Positions 39,285 to 51,660 of a stretch of DNA of 64,000 nt are shown here, one piece after another. This DNA is from Cupriavidus malaysiensis (GTDB lineage Bacteria; Pseudomonadota; Gammaproteobacteria; Burkholderiales; Burkholderiaceae), in NCBI RefSeq assembly GCF_001854325.1, contig NZ_CP017754.1:3472001-3536000 (forward strand). The letters are read 5' to 3'. The translations under genes and the position numbers were made by a program. Under the pieces are notes generated by a model. It saw only the letters and a program-made list of their open reading frames with translations, did no database searches and was not told where the DNA came from. Every line of letters begins with the position of its first letter. Positions within the stretch are counted from its first letter, which is position 1.

Positions 39285-39695
39285 TCAAAACACGCCGAAC
39301 AGCTTCAGGCCGAAAATCGCGGTGAGCAGCAGGCTGACGATCAGGACGGCGACGGCGGACTTGGCGGAGGCCGGCTTGGTGACGCCGACGTGGACATCGA
39401 GCAGCAGGAAGCGGATACCGGCGCAGAAGTGATGCAGGTAGCCCCAGATCAGGGCCAGCAACACCAGCTTGACGAAGCCGTTGGAAAGCAGGGAAGTGAA
39501 CTTGGCGAAGCTGAGTTCGGAAGTGACGCTCTGTTCGAACAGATACAGGATGAACGGCAGCAGCAGGAACATCATGGCACCGCTCGCGCGATGCAGGATG
39601 GATACCTTGCCGGCCCAGGGCAACCGATATCGCGCAAGCTGCGCGACATGGATGTTCCGGAATTCCGGCCTGGCTTGTTTGACGGCTTCAGCCAT
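39285..39695 (-). CDS. sdhC: Succinate dehydrogenase cytochrome b556 subunit SdhC
   Basis: The 136-residue protein has three membrane segments, the quinone-site motif SILHRASGAMMFLLLP and HHFCAGIRFLLLDVHVG containing the heme-ligand His. I use ATG 39695 (MAEAVKQARPEF), preceded by GGGG at a usable distance; ATG 39707 in frame lacks a ribosome site. It is first gene of sdhCDAB. Confidence 0.93.
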   Translation of the reverse strand: MAEAVKQARPEFRNIHVAQLARYRLPWAGKVSILHRASGAMMFLLLPFILYLFEQSVTSELSFAKFTSLLSNGFVKLVLLALIWGYLHHFCAGIRFLLLDVHVGVTKPASAKSAVAVLIVSLLLTAIFGLKLFGVF

Positions 39696-39712
39696 GCGAG
39701 ACCCCATTAGCG

Positions 39713-39718
39713 GTAAAC
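39713..39718. promoter_or_regulatory. GTAAAC (GTWWAC) site in the sdhC leader
   Basis: The hexamer lies 17 bp upstream of the chosen sdhC start codon. It fits the pattern expected for the orphan methylase at 16673-17626. Function is unproven. Confidence 0.35.
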
Positions 39719-39978
39719 AAAAAACAAGAATTTCCTGTGCATCCGGAGCCTGAATGCAAATGGATGCACCGGGTGCAAATCCTGATGATTTTAGCGCCTT
39801 TGTTGCGCGCCGCACCAATAATTTTCAGCTATCGGGCACCAGGCTGGCGTACCCGACAACTGCCCACTACCCGTCCGGAACCGCTTTGGTGCAACCATTG
39901 CTTCCATCCAAGGCAACAGCCTGTCCGGCTATCGCACAATTCACAACAATCGGCACGCGGACGCGCGCCGCCCAAGGA

Positions 39979-40848
39979 TCAACTCAAATCGTTCTGATAA
40001 TAGTGGCGCGTCGTGACATACAGACCGCGCCGGACTTCGACAGGCCGATCCCCATAGGTGAACGAGACCCGCTCCACCGACAGCAGCGGCGAGCCCTCGG
40101 GCACCGAGAGCAGCGCGGCGGCGGTCGAATCGGCCGACACCGCACGAATCTTTTCGGAGGCACGGATCATCCGCGTGCCGAACTCCGCCTCGAACAGGGC
40201 ATACATCGGCCCCTTCCACTCAGTCAGCTTCTCGGCCGTCAGGCCTTTGAAGTTGGTGCCGAGCAGCCAGATCTCGTCGAGCACAGTGGCCTCGCCCGAG
40301 AAGAACAGCACGCGGCGGATCTGCACCACGCTGTCGCCGGTGCGGATGTCCAGCAGGCGCGCGATCTCGGCAGGCGCCCGCAGGCGCTTGCATTCCAGCA
40401 CGTGACTGGCACCGTAATGCGGCTCGCCCTCGTCCGGCACCAGCCGCAGGAAGCGGAACTTGACCCCGTCCTCATGATGGGTGGTGACGAAGGTGCCCTT
40501 GCCCTGGCGGCGCGCCACCAGGTTCTCGCCCGCCAGCTCGTCGATGGCCTTGCGTACCGTACCCTGGCTGACCTTGTAGCGCGACGCCAGCTCCATCTCG
40601 CTCGGGATCATCTCGCCCGGCTTCCACTCGCCGGACTGCAGGCTCTTCATGATCAGGGCCTTGATCTGCTGGTAGAGCGGACTGAAGGTGGGCGAGGGAG
40701 CGGGGGCGGGAGGCGCGGCCGACACGGCGGGCGCGACCGGGCCAGCGGCGGGCGCGGACGGCTGCGCTCCGGCGCCGGGCGCAGCAGCACCGGGATCGGA
40801 AGCTCCGCTGGGCGGAACACCGGCGAAGGTCGAGGGCAGCGATGACAT
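39979..40848 (-). CDS. GntR/HutC-family transcriptional regulator
   Basis: The 289-residue protein has an unusual Pro/Ala/Gly-rich N-terminal extension of about 55 residues, then a winged-helix DNA-binding domain (PLYQQIKALIMKSLQ, PSEMELASRYKVSQGTVRKA, RRQGKGTFV) and a C-terminal UTRA ligand-binding domain. Divergent mdh and downstream sdhCDAB suggest a role in central carbon control, with an organic acid as a plausible ligand. The 20-bp palindrome 55 bp upstream of its start is the best candidate operator. Confidence 0.88.
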   Translation of the reverse strand: MSSLPSTFAGVPPSGASDPGAAAPGAGAQPSAPAAGPVAPAVSAAPPAPAPSPTFSPLYQQIKALIMKSLQSGEWKPGEMIPSEMELASRYKVSQGTVRKAIDELAGENLVARRQGKGTFVTTHHEDGVKFRFLRLVPDEGEPHYGASHVLECKRLRAPAEIARLLDIRTGDSVVQIRRVLFFSGEATVLDEIWLLGTNFKGLTAEKLTEWKGPMYALFEAEFGTRMIRASEKIRAVSADSTAAALLSVPEGSPLLSVERVSFTYGDRPVEVRRGLYVTTRHYYQNDLS

Positions 40849-40902
40849 AGCCGGATTTCACCACAAAAAGCCGAAGCGCGTCCAGCCCAACATCAAATGT
40901 CT

Positions 40903-40922
40903 TATGTCTTATATAAGACATA
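40903..40922. promoter_or_regulatory. 20-bp perfect palindrome, probable GntR operator
   Basis: TATGTCTTATATAAGACATA is an exact inverted repeat. A further ATGTCTT half-site directly precedes it (40897-40903), making a direct repeat. It ends 4 bp before the mdh -35 and lies 55 bp upstream of gntR, so one protein bound here could act on both genes. Confidence 0.7.
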
Positions 40923-40926
40923 TGAA

Positions 40927-40955
40927 TTGACTTTGCAAGGGGGGCGGCCTACACT
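40927..40955 (+). promoter_or_regulatory. mdh promoter
   Basis: TTGACT and TACACT are spaced by exactly 17 bp. The palindrome abuts the -35 from upstream, a position fitting activation or repression. Confidence 0.65.
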
Positions 40956-41244
40956 CCGCCTGCCTCGAGCAGCCACGCAGGCAGCCACGCCACGTGCCAT
41001 GTGGAGCCTGGACCGCGATGTTGCTATGGATGTGGCATGCCGCTTCGCAGTAGACTTACGCCTTGTCGCATCGCCATGACCCGTCGCGGCACCAGCCCAT
41101 CCGGCCGCCGCGCTGCGCCCCGCGCAGGCGGTGCAGACGGACTGCCGCCTGCCGCCGTGGCGACAACCCGCAGCGGTGCGATGCCCGCGTCCGTGCGGCG
41201 CGACACCGACCGGTTTCCCCCTTTTCTCGTTTGGAGATTTACTC

Positions 41245-42228
41245 ATGGCTAAAGCCCCAATGCGCGTCGCAGTCACCGGCGCCGCTGGCCAGATCGGCTA
41301 CTCCCTGCTGTTCCGCATCGCCAACGGCGACATGCTGGGCAAAGACCAGCCGGTCATCCTCCAACTGCTCGACCTCCCGCAAGCCCAGGCCGCCGTCAAG
41401 GGCGTGGTGATGGAACTGGAAGACTGCGCGTTCCCGCTGCTGGCCGGCGTGGTGATCACCGATGATCCCAAGGTCGCCTTCAAGGACGCCGACGTGGCCC
41501 TGCTGGTGGGCGCCCGCCCCCGCAGCAAGGGCATGGAACGCAAGGACCTGCTGGAAGCCAACGCCCAGATCTTCACGGTGCAGGGCAAGGCGCTGAACGA
41601 CGTCGCCAGCCGCAACGTCAAGGTCCTGGTGGTCGGCAACCCCGCCAACACCAATGCCTACATCGCCATGAAGTCGGCGCCGGACCTGCCGCGCGAGAAC
41701 TTCACCGCGATGCTGCGCCTGGATCACAACCGCGCCCTGTCGCAGATCGCCGCCAAGACCGGCAAGCCGGTCGCATCGATCGAGAAGCTGTTCGTGTGGG
41801 GCAACCACAGCCCGACCATGTACGCCGACTACCGCTATGCGACCGTCGACGGCCAGAGCGTCAAGGACCTGATCAACGACCCGGTGTGGAACAACGACGT
41901 ATTCCTGCCGACCGTCGGCAAGCGCGGTGCCGCCATCATCGAGGCGCGCGGCCTGTCGTCGGCCGCTTCGGCAGCCAACGCCGCCATCGACCACGTGCGC
42001 GACTGGGTGCTGGGCACCAACGGCAAGGTCGTCACCATGGGCATCCCGTCGAACGGTGAATACGGCATCCCGCAGGACGTGATGTTCGGCTACCCGGTCA
42101 CCACGGCCAACGGCAAGTACGAGATCGTCAAGGGTCTCGAGATCGACGCGTACAGCCAGGAAAAGATCAACATCACGCTGAAGGAGCTCGAAGAAGAGCG
42201 CGCCGGCGTGCAGCACCTGCTGGGCTGA
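41245..42228 (+). CDS. mdh: Malate dehydrogenase
   Basis: The 327-residue enzyme has the NAD motif [15 protein letters not shown], the substrate-binding [13 protein letters not shown] and the active-site His in WGNHSPTMY. The length and GAAGQIGY are those of the cytosolic-type Mdh of many proteobacteria, not the E. coli type. It interconverts malate and oxaloacetate with NAD. GGAG lies 9 nt before the ATG. Confidence 0.97.
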   Translation: MAKAPMRVAVTGAAGQIGYSLLFRIANGDMLGKDQPVILQLLDLPQAQAAVKGVVMELEDCAFPLLAGVVITDDPKVAFKDADVALLVGARPRSKGMERKDLLEANAQIFTVQGKALNDVASRNVKVLVVGNPANTNAYIAMKSAPDLPRENFTAMLRLDHNRALSQIAAKTGKPVASIEKLFVWGNHSPTMYADYRYATVDGQSVKDLINDPVWNNDVFLPTVGKRGAAIIEARGLSSAASAANAAIDHVRDWVLGTNGKVVTMGIPSNGEYGIPQDVMFGYPVTTANGKYEIVKGLEIDAYSQEKINITLKELEEERAGVQHLLG

Positions 42229-42256
42229 TCCCGCACCTTCCCGCAAGGCGCCATGA

Positions 42257-42308
42257 CAGGCCGGAGCCCCGCAACGATTCTCGGATCGGCGCGGGCTCCG
42301 GCCTGTTT
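42257..42308 (+). terminator. Terminator of mdh
   Basis: CAGGCCGGAGCCC (42257-42269) pairs with GGGCTCCGGCCTG (42293-42305), a 13-bp stem, followed by TTT. The loop is 23 nt. Confidence 0.75.
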
Positions 42309-42353
42309 GCTTTGGCCCTGCCCCATCCATCCCGATTGAATAGAACCCTCAAC

Positions 42354-43334
42354 GTGCATCCCTCCGAGATCTTGTTCCAGGGCGAGACCATGCCGGTCCA
42401 GTTGCCCGTGTGCGACCACTACGCCGGCAGCGAGAAGCTGATGCTCAAGTCGCTCGCCCTGCAACAAGAGCTTGGGCCGGTCTTCGACCTCACCTTCGAC
42501 TGCGAAGACGGCGCTGCGGTAGGCCAGGAGCGCGAACACGCCCAGCTTTGCGCGCGCCTGGTCAACAGCCCGCTCAATATCCATAACCGGGTCGGCGTGC
42601 GCGTGCACGCGCCCTCCCATCCCTCGTGGCGCAGCGATGTCGAGATCCTGGTCGGCGCAGCCGGGGCACGACTGGCCTACGTGGTGGTGCCCAAGGCCAC
42701 CGACGTGGTGGAAATCGCCCGTGTGACCGACCATGTGAACCAGGTAGCGCGCTCGGCAGGCATTGCCCGTCACATTCCCATCCATGCGCTGGTGGAAACC
42801 CATGCCGCCCTGGAGCAGGTGTTCGAGATCGCCTCACTGGTGCAGGTCGAGTGCCTCAGCTTCGGCCTGATGGACTTCGTCTCGGCCCACCACGGCGCCA
42901 TTCCCGGCGAGGCGATGCGCTCGCCGCAGCAGTTCGAACACCCGCTGGTCCGCCGCGCCATGCTGGAAATCTCGGCGGCCTGCCACCGGCACGGCAAGGT
43001 GCCCTCGCACAACGTCAGCACCGACGTGCGCCACCCGGAGCGCGCCGGCGAGGACGCCCGGCGCGCGCGCGGAGAGTTCGGCTACCTGCGCAAGTGGAGC
43101 ATCCACCCGAGCCAGGTGGAGCCGATCGTCGCGGCCTTCCGCCCGGAGCGCCAGGAAATCGGCGCCGCCAGCGAGATCCTGCTGGCCGCCTACGACAACA
43201 GCTGGGCGCCGATCCGCCACCAGGACCAGTTGCACGACCGTGCCAGCTACCGCTACTACTGGTCGCTGCTGCAGCGCGCGCACGCCACCGGAGCCGACCT
43301 GCCCGAACGCGTCCAGGAGCTGTTCTTCGCCTGA
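42354..43334 (+). CDS. HpcH/HpaI aldolase, CitE-like C-C lyase
   Basis: The protein is about 326 residues and belongs to the CitE/HpcH family (TIM barrel). It has [16 protein letters not shown], with acidic residues of the metal and CoA site, [14 protein letters not shown] and a C-terminal [12 protein letters not shown]. Members cleave citryl-, malyl- or citramalyl-CoA; the substrate here is unknown. No citD or citF is nearby, so it is not a classical citrate lyase subunit. The start is unclear: GTG 42354, TTG 42336 and ATG 42390 are in frame; [10 protein letters not shown] suggests beginning before 42390. Confidence 0.8.
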   Translation: MHPSEILFQGETMPVQLPVCDHYAGSEKLMLKSLALQQELGPVFDLTFDCEDGAAVGQEREHAQLCARLVNSPLNIHNRVGVRVHAPSHPSWRSDVEILVGAAGARLAYVVVPKATDVVEIARVTDHVNQVARSAGIARHIPIHALVETHAALEQVFEIASLVQVECLSFGLMDFVSAHHGAIPGEAMRSPQQFEHPLVRRAMLEISAACHRHGKVPSHNVSTDVRHPERAGEDARRARGEFGYLRKWSIHPSQVEPIVAAFRPERQEIGAASEILLAAYDNSWAPIRHQDQLHDRASYRYYWSLLQRAHATGADLPERVQELFFA

Positions 43335-43407
43335 TCCCGGGCTCGGGCCCGGCGGCTGGCGACTTCCCGCGATCCCTCAAGAAGACTCAAAGAACCAGGA
43401 GACACCG

Positions 43408-44634
43408 ATGGCCAAAGCCAAGGCGGCAGCACCGACCAGCGCGGCGAACGAACCTGCCAGCCCCGACTCCGCACCCGCCGGCGTCACGGCGGCCCCGGCC
43501 GGGCCGAAGCCCAAGAAGTCCGTGGCCCTGTCCGGCGTGACCGCCGGCAACACCGCGCTGTGCACGGTCGGCCGCAGCGGCAACGACCTGCACTACCGCG
43601 GCTACGACATCCTCGACATCGCCGACGCCTGCGAATTCGAGGAGATCGCCCACCTGCTGGTGCACGGCAAGCTGCCCACCAAGGCCGAGCTGCGCGCCTA
43701 CAAGACCAAGCTCAAGGCCCTGCGCGGCCTGCCCGCCAACGTCAAGGCCGCCCTCGAATGGGTGCCCGCCAGCGCCCACCCGATGGACGTGATGCGCACC
43801 GGCGTGTCCGTGCTCGGCACCGTGCTGCCCGAGAAGGACGACCACAACACCCCCGACGCGCGCGACATCGCCGACCGCCTGATGGCCAGCCTCGGCTCGA
43901 TGCTGCTGTACTGGTACCACTACAGCCACAACGGCCGCCGCATCGAGGTCGAGACCGACGACGACTCCATCGGCGCCCACTTCCTGCACCTGCTGCACGG
44001 CGAGAAGCCCTCGGCCCTGTGGGAGCGCGCCATGCACACCTCGCTGATCCTGTACGCGGAGCACGAGTTCAACGCCTCGACCTTCACCGGCCGCGTCATC
44101 GCCGGCACCGGCTCGGACATGTACTCGTCGATCTGCGGCGCCATCGGCGCGCTGCGCGGCCCGAAGCACGGCGGCGCCAACGAAGTGGCCTTCGAGATCC
44201 AGAAGCGCTACGACACCCCCGACGAGGCCCAGGCCGACATCACGCGCCGCGTGGAGAACAAGGAAGTGGTGATCGGCTTCGGCCACCCGGTGTACACCAT
44301 CGGCGACCCGCGCAACAAGGTCATCAAGGAAGTCGCGCGCAATCTGTCCAAGGACGCCGGCTCGATGAAGATGTTCGACATCGCCGAGCGCCTGGAGACC
44401 GTGATGTGGGACATCAAGAAGATGTTCCCCAACCTGGACTGGTTCAGCGCCGTCAGCTACCACATGATGGGCGTGCCCACCGCCATGTTCACCCCGCTGT
44501 TCGTCATCGCGCGCACCTCGGGCTGGGCCGCGCACATCATCGAGCAGCGCATCGATAACAAGATCATCCGCCCCAGCGCCAACTACACCGGGCCGGATAA
44601 CCTCAAGTTCGTGCCGATCGGCAAACGAAAGTGA
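43408..44634 (+). CDS. prpC: 2-methylcitrate synthase
   Basis: The 408-residue citrate-synthase homologue is of the PrpC type: [46 protein letters not shown], active-site [10 protein letters not shown] and [12 protein letters not shown]. It condenses propionyl-CoA and oxaloacetate. About 33 Ala/Pro-rich residues precede the normal PrpC start, an unusual N-terminal extension with AGGAG 7 nt before its ATG. It lies between the CitE-like gene and a secreted-protein gene, on the way to prpD. Confidence 0.92.
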   Translation: MAKAKAAAPTSAANEPASPDSAPAGVTAAPAGPKPKKSVALSGVTAGNTALCTVGRSGNDLHYRGYDILDIADACEFEEIAHLLVHGKLPTKAELRAYKTKLKALRGLPANVKAALEWVPASAHPMDVMRTGVSVLGTVLPEKDDHNTPDARDIADRLMASLGSMLLYWYHYSHNGRRIEVETDDDSIGAHFLHLLHGEKPSALWERAMHTSLILYAEHEFNASTFTGRVIAGTGSDMYSSICGAIGALRGPKHGGANEVAFEIQKRYDTPDEAQADITRRVENKEVVIGFGHPVYTIGDPRNKVIKEVARNLSKDAGSMKMFDIAERLETVMWDIKKMFPNLDWFSAVSYHMMGVPTAMFTPLFVIARTSGWAAHIIEQRIDNKIIRPSANYTGPDNLKFVPIGKRK

Positions 44635-44816
44635 TCTATGGATATCATCACAGGCGGGAACGCCACCCGGCGGGGGGGATAATGTAACCAATGGCAGCGC
44701 CCCTACGCCCGCCGTCGCAAATCGTAGAGAATAGCGGCGGAACGGCACCGGGCCGCCCCATGGCGGGCCAGGGCCCGCCTTACCGAAGATCTTATTGCCC
44801 CGAAAGGAAACGTCTG

Positions 44817-45368
44817 ATGAAACACCTCCTGATCGCCGCCTGCCTTGGCGCCCTCACCGTGACCGCCGCCGGCACCGCCGTGGCCCAGGAACCCGCCAAG
44901 AAGGCTGCGGCCAAGAAGGCGCCGGCCAAGAAGAAGGCCTCCAAGAAGGGCGCCACGGCCGCCGCGCCGGTGCCGCCCAAGGGCGAGAAGTGGAGCTGCG
45001 AACTGGGCAACAGCCTCTATGTCGACGGCAACATGCTGCGCGACGAGGTCCTGACCCTGAACTGGCAAGGCAAGGAATACAAGCTGCCGCGCCAGACCAC
45101 CGTGACCGGCGCCGACCGCTACTATGATTCCCACTCGGGCCTCGACCTGGTCGTGATCCCGAGCAAGGCGATGCTGTTCGACCGCAAGGAAGGCCATCGC
45201 CTGGCCGACGAATGCCAGACCGTGGCCATGCAGGGCGGTGCCGCCGCGCCGACCCAGGCCGGCGCGCTGCGCGCCCCGGTGGCCACCCCGCTGCTGGTCG
45301 CGCCCGCCCAGCAGCCGGCACAGCCGCAGGATGCTGCACAGCAACAGAACGCACAGCCGCACCAGTAA
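44817..45368 (+). CDS. Secreted Lys/Ala-rich protein, unknown function
   Basis: The 183-residue protein has a signal peptide ([19 protein letters not shown], cleavage near AVAQE), then a histone-like Lys/Ala stretch ([19 protein letters not shown]), a compact middle domain ([14 protein letters not shown] through [10 protein letters not shown], with two Cys) and a Pro/Gln/Ala-rich tail. I recognise no named family. It is embedded between prpC and prpD on the same strand, with AAAGGA before the ATG. The basic segment may bind acidic surface polymers, an inference from charge only. Confidence 0.75.
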   Translation: MKHLLIAACLGALTVTAAGTAVAQEPAKKAAAKKAPAKKKASKKGATAAAPVPPKGEKWSCELGNSLYVDGNMLRDEVLTLNWQGKEYKLPRQTTVTGADRYYDSHSGLDLVVIPSKAMLFDRKEGHRLADECQTVAMQGGAAAPTQAGALRAPVATPLLVAPAQQPAQPQDAAQQQNAQPHQ

Positions 45369-45447
45369 GCCAGGCAGCAAGCCCGCCGGGCGGCCAGCCC
45401 GGCAAGCCAGACCCGCCGCAGACAGGCAGGAGCGCCGAGGGAACCCC

Positions 45448-46899
45448 ATGTCCACAGCCATCTCCCATGTCCGTCCCGATACCGACCAGGTCATCGTCGA
45501 CATCGTCGACTATGTGACGCGGTACCAGATCAAGAGCGCCCTGGCCTACGACACGGCCCGCAACTGCCTGATCGACACCTTGGGCTGCGGGCTGGAGGCG
45601 CTCTCCTACCCCGCCTGCACCAAGCTGCTCGGGCCTGTCGTGCCCGGCACGGTGGTGCCAAACGGCGCCAAGGTGCCCGGCACCCAATTCCAGCTCGACC
45701 CCGTCCAGGCCGCCTTCAACATCGGCGCCATGGTGCGCTGGCTGGACTTCAACGACACCTGGCTGGCCGCCGAATGGGGCCACCCCTCCGACAACCTCGG
45801 CGCCATCCTGGCCACCGCCGACTGGCTGTCGCGCAACCACGTCGCCGCCGGGCGCAAACCCCTGCTGATGAAGGATGTGCTGGCGGCCATGATCAAGGCG
45901 CACGAGATCCAGGGCTGCCTGGCGCTCGAGAATGCCTTCAACCGGGTCGGCCTGGACCACGTGGTGCTGGTCAAGGTGGCCTCCACCGCGGTCGCGGCCC
46001 GTCTGCTGGGCCTGTCGCACGACGAGATCGCCAACGCGGTGTCGCTGGCCTGGGTCGACGGCCAGCCGCTGCGCACCTACCGCCACGCCCCCAACACCGG
46101 CAGCCGCAAGAGCTGGGCCGCCGGCGACGCCACCAGCCGGGCCGTGCGGCTGGCACTGATCGCCCGCACCGGCGAGATGGGTTATCCCTCGGTGCTGAGC
46201 GCCAGGACCTGGGGCTTCTACGACGTGCTGTATCGCGGCCAGCCCTTCCGCTTCCAGCGCCCCTATGGCAGCTACGTGATGGAGAACGTGCTGTTCAAGG
46301 TGGCCTTCCCGGCCGAATTCCACGCGCAGACGGCCGCCGAGGCCGCCATGGCGCTGCACCGGCAACTGGCTGCGGCAGGCCGTAGCGCGGCCGACATCCG
46401 CCGCGTCACCATCCGCACCCACGAGGCCTGCCTGCGCATCATCGACAAGCATGGCCCGCTGGCCAACCCGGCCGATCGCGACCACTGCATCCAGTACATG
46501 GTGGCGGTGCCGCTGCTGCGCGGCCGGCTGACGGCCGCCGACTACGAGGACGAGGCCGCCGCCGACCCGCGTATCGACGCGCTGCGGGAGAAGATCGCCT
46601 GTGTCGAGGACCCGGCCTTCACCGCCGACTACCACGATCCCGACAAACGCTCGATCGCCAACGGCCTGACGGTCGAGCTGGACGACGGCACGGTACTGCC
46701 CGAGGTGGTGGTCGAATACCCGCTCGGGCACAAGCGCCGCCGCGCCGAGGGCATCCCCCTGCTGGTCGGGAAGTTCCGCGCCAACCTGGCGCGCCGCTTC
46801 CCGCCGCGCCAGCAGCAGGCCATCCTGGACGTCTCGCTGGACCAGGCGCGCCTGGAAGCGATGCCGGTCCACGAATACGTCGACCTGTACGTGATCTGA
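45448..46899 (+). CDS. prpD: 2-methylcitrate dehydratase
   Basis: The 483-residue protein, the same length as E. coli PrpD, is very close to it along its whole length (for example [54 protein letters not shown]). It dehydrates 2-methylcitrate to 2-methyl-cis-aconitate without an iron-sulfur cluster. Many Burkholderiaceae instead use AcnD/PrpF, so the PrpD route here is notable. GAGGG lies before the ATG. acnA follows and can rehydrate the product. Confidence 0.95.
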   Translation: MSTAISHVRPDTDQVIVDIVDYVTRYQIKSALAYDTARNCLIDTLGCGLEALSYPACTKLLGPVVPGTVVPNGAKVPGTQFQLDPVQAAFNIGAMVRWLDFNDTWLAAEWGHPSDNLGAILATADWLSRNHVAAGRKPLLMKDVLAAMIKAHEIQGCLALENAFNRVGLDHVVLVKVASTAVAARLLGLSHDEIANAVSLAWVDGQPLRTYRHAPNTGSRKSWAAGDATSRAVRLALIARTGEMGYPSVLSARTWGFYDVLYRGQPFRFQRPYGSYVMENVLFKVAFPAEFHAQTAAEAAMALHRQLAAAGRSAADIRRVTIRTHEACLRIIDKHGPLANPADRDHCIQYMVAVPLLRGRLTAADYEDEAAADPRIDALREKIACVEDPAFTADYHDPDKRSIANGLTVELDDGTVLPEVVVEYPLGHKRRRAEGIPLLVGKFRANLARRFPPRQQQAILDVSLDQARLEAMPVHEYVDLYVI

Positions 46900-47128
46900 G
46901 CCGGCCCTTGCCGCACGACACGGGTTGCCCTGCGCCACGGGCCGGAGCTAAAGTTGAGCATTGCAGCCGGCGGCACTTTCCGCCGCCGGCGACCGGGGGC
47001 TGCAGCGCGTGCCGCCCCTCCCGCGATGCGGGCTCGGGCCCCGCCCCGGCACCGGGCCGGCACCGCGAAAAGAAGAAGTCAGCATCCATCTCAGTCCGCC
47101 CGCATCACCCTTCGATTGGAGTAAGGCA

Positions 47129-49834
<2,706 letters not shown>

Positions 49835-49847
49835 GGCCGGACGCCGG

Positions 49848-49858
49848 CCCCCCCCCCC
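49848..49858. repeat. Run of 11 C
   Basis: A homopolymer of 11 C lies 14 bp after the acnA stop. Runs this long are prone to replication slippage and to sequencing error. Confidence 0.8.
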
Positions 49859-50128
49859 GCGGGTGCCGGCCCTGGCCGCCGTGCCGGGCCGCCAGCGAGC
49901 GCCCCGGCCCCGTGCGCCGCCGGCCCGGTGCCGCAGGCGGCGCACGGCTTTCCGGCCCGGTCGGCGCCGCGCCGGGAGCCGGCAACAGCCGGCCCGCCGG
50001 ACCGGCCATGTAAGTTCCACGCAAGGCGGCGCTGCCAGACTGTCTCCTACACCTACAACAAGGCCAGGGCCGGCGCCGCCGGCCGCCAGGCAGGCGGGCC
50101 CGCGGCCCGCCACCCACCAGGAGACACC

Positions 50129-50269
50129 ATGGTCAAGATCCTCATCGCTTTCGTGCTGGTCGCCGGCGGCGCACTCTACCTGCTGACGCGCAGCGGCGGC
50201 GACATCGCCATCGCCGGTGAGCAGCACAGCGTGGAATCGCACGCCCCCGCCGCGCCGGCCGGGAAATAG
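50129..50269 (+). CDS. 46-residue single-span membrane peptide
   Basis: The product starts MVKILIAFVLVAGGALYLL, a single hydrophobic span, followed by a short polar tail (TRSGGDIAIAGEQHS) and a Pro/Ala end. The ATG has an excellent ribosome site (AGGAG, 5 nt upstream), which is the main argument that it is real. It lies 294 bp after acnA and about 100 bp before the DUF2863 gene, on the same strand. Function is unknown. Confidence 0.6.
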   Translation: MVKILIAFVLVAGGALYLLTRSGGDIAIAGEQHSVESHAPAAPAGK

Positions 50270-50372
50270 GACGCCAGGGGGCGCAATCCCCGCGTACGGC
50301 CCCTGCCGTGGCCGCGTTTTCCATGGCTGCGAGTAGAATACCGTTTTACCGAATCACGGATGGTTTCTACAT

Positions 50373-51575
50373 ATGGCAGGTTTTCGCTCCAAGGCTTCCC
50401 CTCGTCTTTCACCCGACGCCGAGCGACTGGTGGCGGACGCGCTCGCCCTCGATGCCTCGGGCAGCCGCATGGAAGACGGGTACTGGGAGCGGAGGCTCTC
50501 GCAACGGCTCGGCCGGCTGCTGAAGAACGGCAGCCAGTCGGCGCTGGACGCGGCACTCGAACACCTGTTCAAGCACAATCCGGACGCCTCCGACGTGCTG
50601 GCCGAGCAGGCCGAGACGCTGGCCGAATCGGCCACCGTGGAGCTCGACGGGGTGCGCTACGATGCGCTGCTGATCGCCGCGCCCATCCTGGCCCATACCC
50701 GCTACGCCATTCCCTCGGGCGCGCTCAAGCCCGACCTGGTGCAGACGCTCACCGTGCACCTGCAGGCCCACGTGCTGGCCGCGCAGACCAAGGTGGCGCT
50801 GTCGCCCTATCTGTACAGCATCGACCAGCTGCCGCGCACCCATAGCGACACCTTCGCGCTGACGCACAAGCTGCTGTCGGCCGCGCTGGCCGGCAACGCG
50901 CCCAAGGTCGACCTGCGCGACCTGCCCGAGACCGCCCCCATCCTGGCCGACCCGCGCTACCTGCTGGCCGTGGTGGTGGCACCGCACGAAGGCCCGCTGT
51001 TCCGCTGGCAGGAAGACGCCAAGGAACACCATGCCGAGCGCTCGATCTGCCTGGAGCATTGGCGCACCCAGGTACAGCCTTCTGTGGCCCTGCTGCTGCC
51101 CGGCTGCGAGTTCGAGCTGCTGCTGCCCGACGCCTTCTTCCTGTCCTGCCGCGAGTCGGACAAGAGCATCCGTCCGCTGACGGTGCGCGCGGCCGTCAAC
51201 TACCTGTGCGGCACGCTGGACGTGCCGGCCGGCCAGTTGGCGGCGGTGCTGGCCGCCTTCGGCGAGGACGAGGTCGAGGAATACCGCGTGGGCTTCACCA
51301 TGCGCGGCGAGAAAGACGTCATCTACGGCATCGTCTGGCCGGTCTACGGCCGCGAGGCGGGCGAGATCGACAGCGAGGAGAAAGGCGGTCCGGTCGAGCA
51401 GATCTGCGAGGAATTGCGCAACGCCGGCGTGGAAGACATCTTCCGCCATGCCGCACTGTTCGACCCCGAGTACTGCGAGGACTGCGGCACGCCGCTGTAT
51501 GCCGACCGCACGGGCGAGATCGTCCACGCCGAACTGCCGGAAGACGCGCCCACGCAACAGCCGCTGTTCCACTGA
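50373..51575 (+). CDS. DUF2863-family protein
   Basis: The 400-residue cytosolic protein lacks a signal peptide or membrane segments. The sequence (AGFRSKASPRLSPDAERLV at the start, SVALLLPGCEFELLLPDAFF in the second half) matches what I know as DUF2863, a family of Burkholderiales. The C-terminus has CEDCGTPLYADRTGEIVH, which with another Cys or His could bind metal. Several stretches are acidic (GEDEVEEYR, EIDSEEKGG). No function is known. A good terminator follows. Confidence 0.75.
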   Translation: MAGFRSKASPRLSPDAERLVADALALDASGSRMEDGYWERRLSQRLGRLLKNGSQSALDAALEHLFKHNPDASDVLAEQAETLAESATVELDGVRYDALLIAAPILAHTRYAIPSGALKPDLVQTLTVHLQAHVLAAQTKVALSPYLYSIDQLPRTHSDTFALTHKLLSAALAGNAPKVDLRDLPETAPILADPRYLLAVVVAPHEGPLFRWQEDAKEHHAERSICLEHWRTQVQPSVALLLPGCEFELLLPDAFFLSCRESDKSIRPLTVRAAVNYLCGTLDVPAGQLAAVLAAFGEDEVEEYRVGFTMRGEKDVIYGIVWPVYGREAGEIDSEEKGGPVEQICEELRNAGVEDIFRHAALFDPEYCEDCGTPLYADRTGEIVHAELPEDAPTQQPLFH

Positions 51576-51607
51576 GCCGGAGCGCGTCCGCGCTCCCGCC
51601 CCCGCCG

Positions 51608-51634
51608 ACGGCCCGCCTTGCGCGGGCCGTTTGC
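51608..51634 (+). terminator. Terminator after the DUF2863 gene
   Basis: ACGGCCCGC and GCGGGCCGT pair in a 9-bp stem with a 5-nt loop, followed by TTGCCTT. It lies between two convergent genes. Confidence 0.75.
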
Positions 51635-51660
51635 CTTGGTGCCCCCCCGCCGCGCGGCGC

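Larger units (their letters stand above)
40849..41244. other. gntR-mdh divergent control region
   Basis: The 396-bp divergent region contains the 20-bp palindrome (40903-40922), the mdh promoter (40927-40955) and then a long mdh leader of about 280 nt. I find no reliable gene or known riboswitch in the leader. Confidence 0.6.

Noticed and set aside
36298..39432. Long plus-strand frame opposite sdhB and sdhA
   Set aside because: Same GC artefact; the minus strand carries complete, well-conserved subunits.
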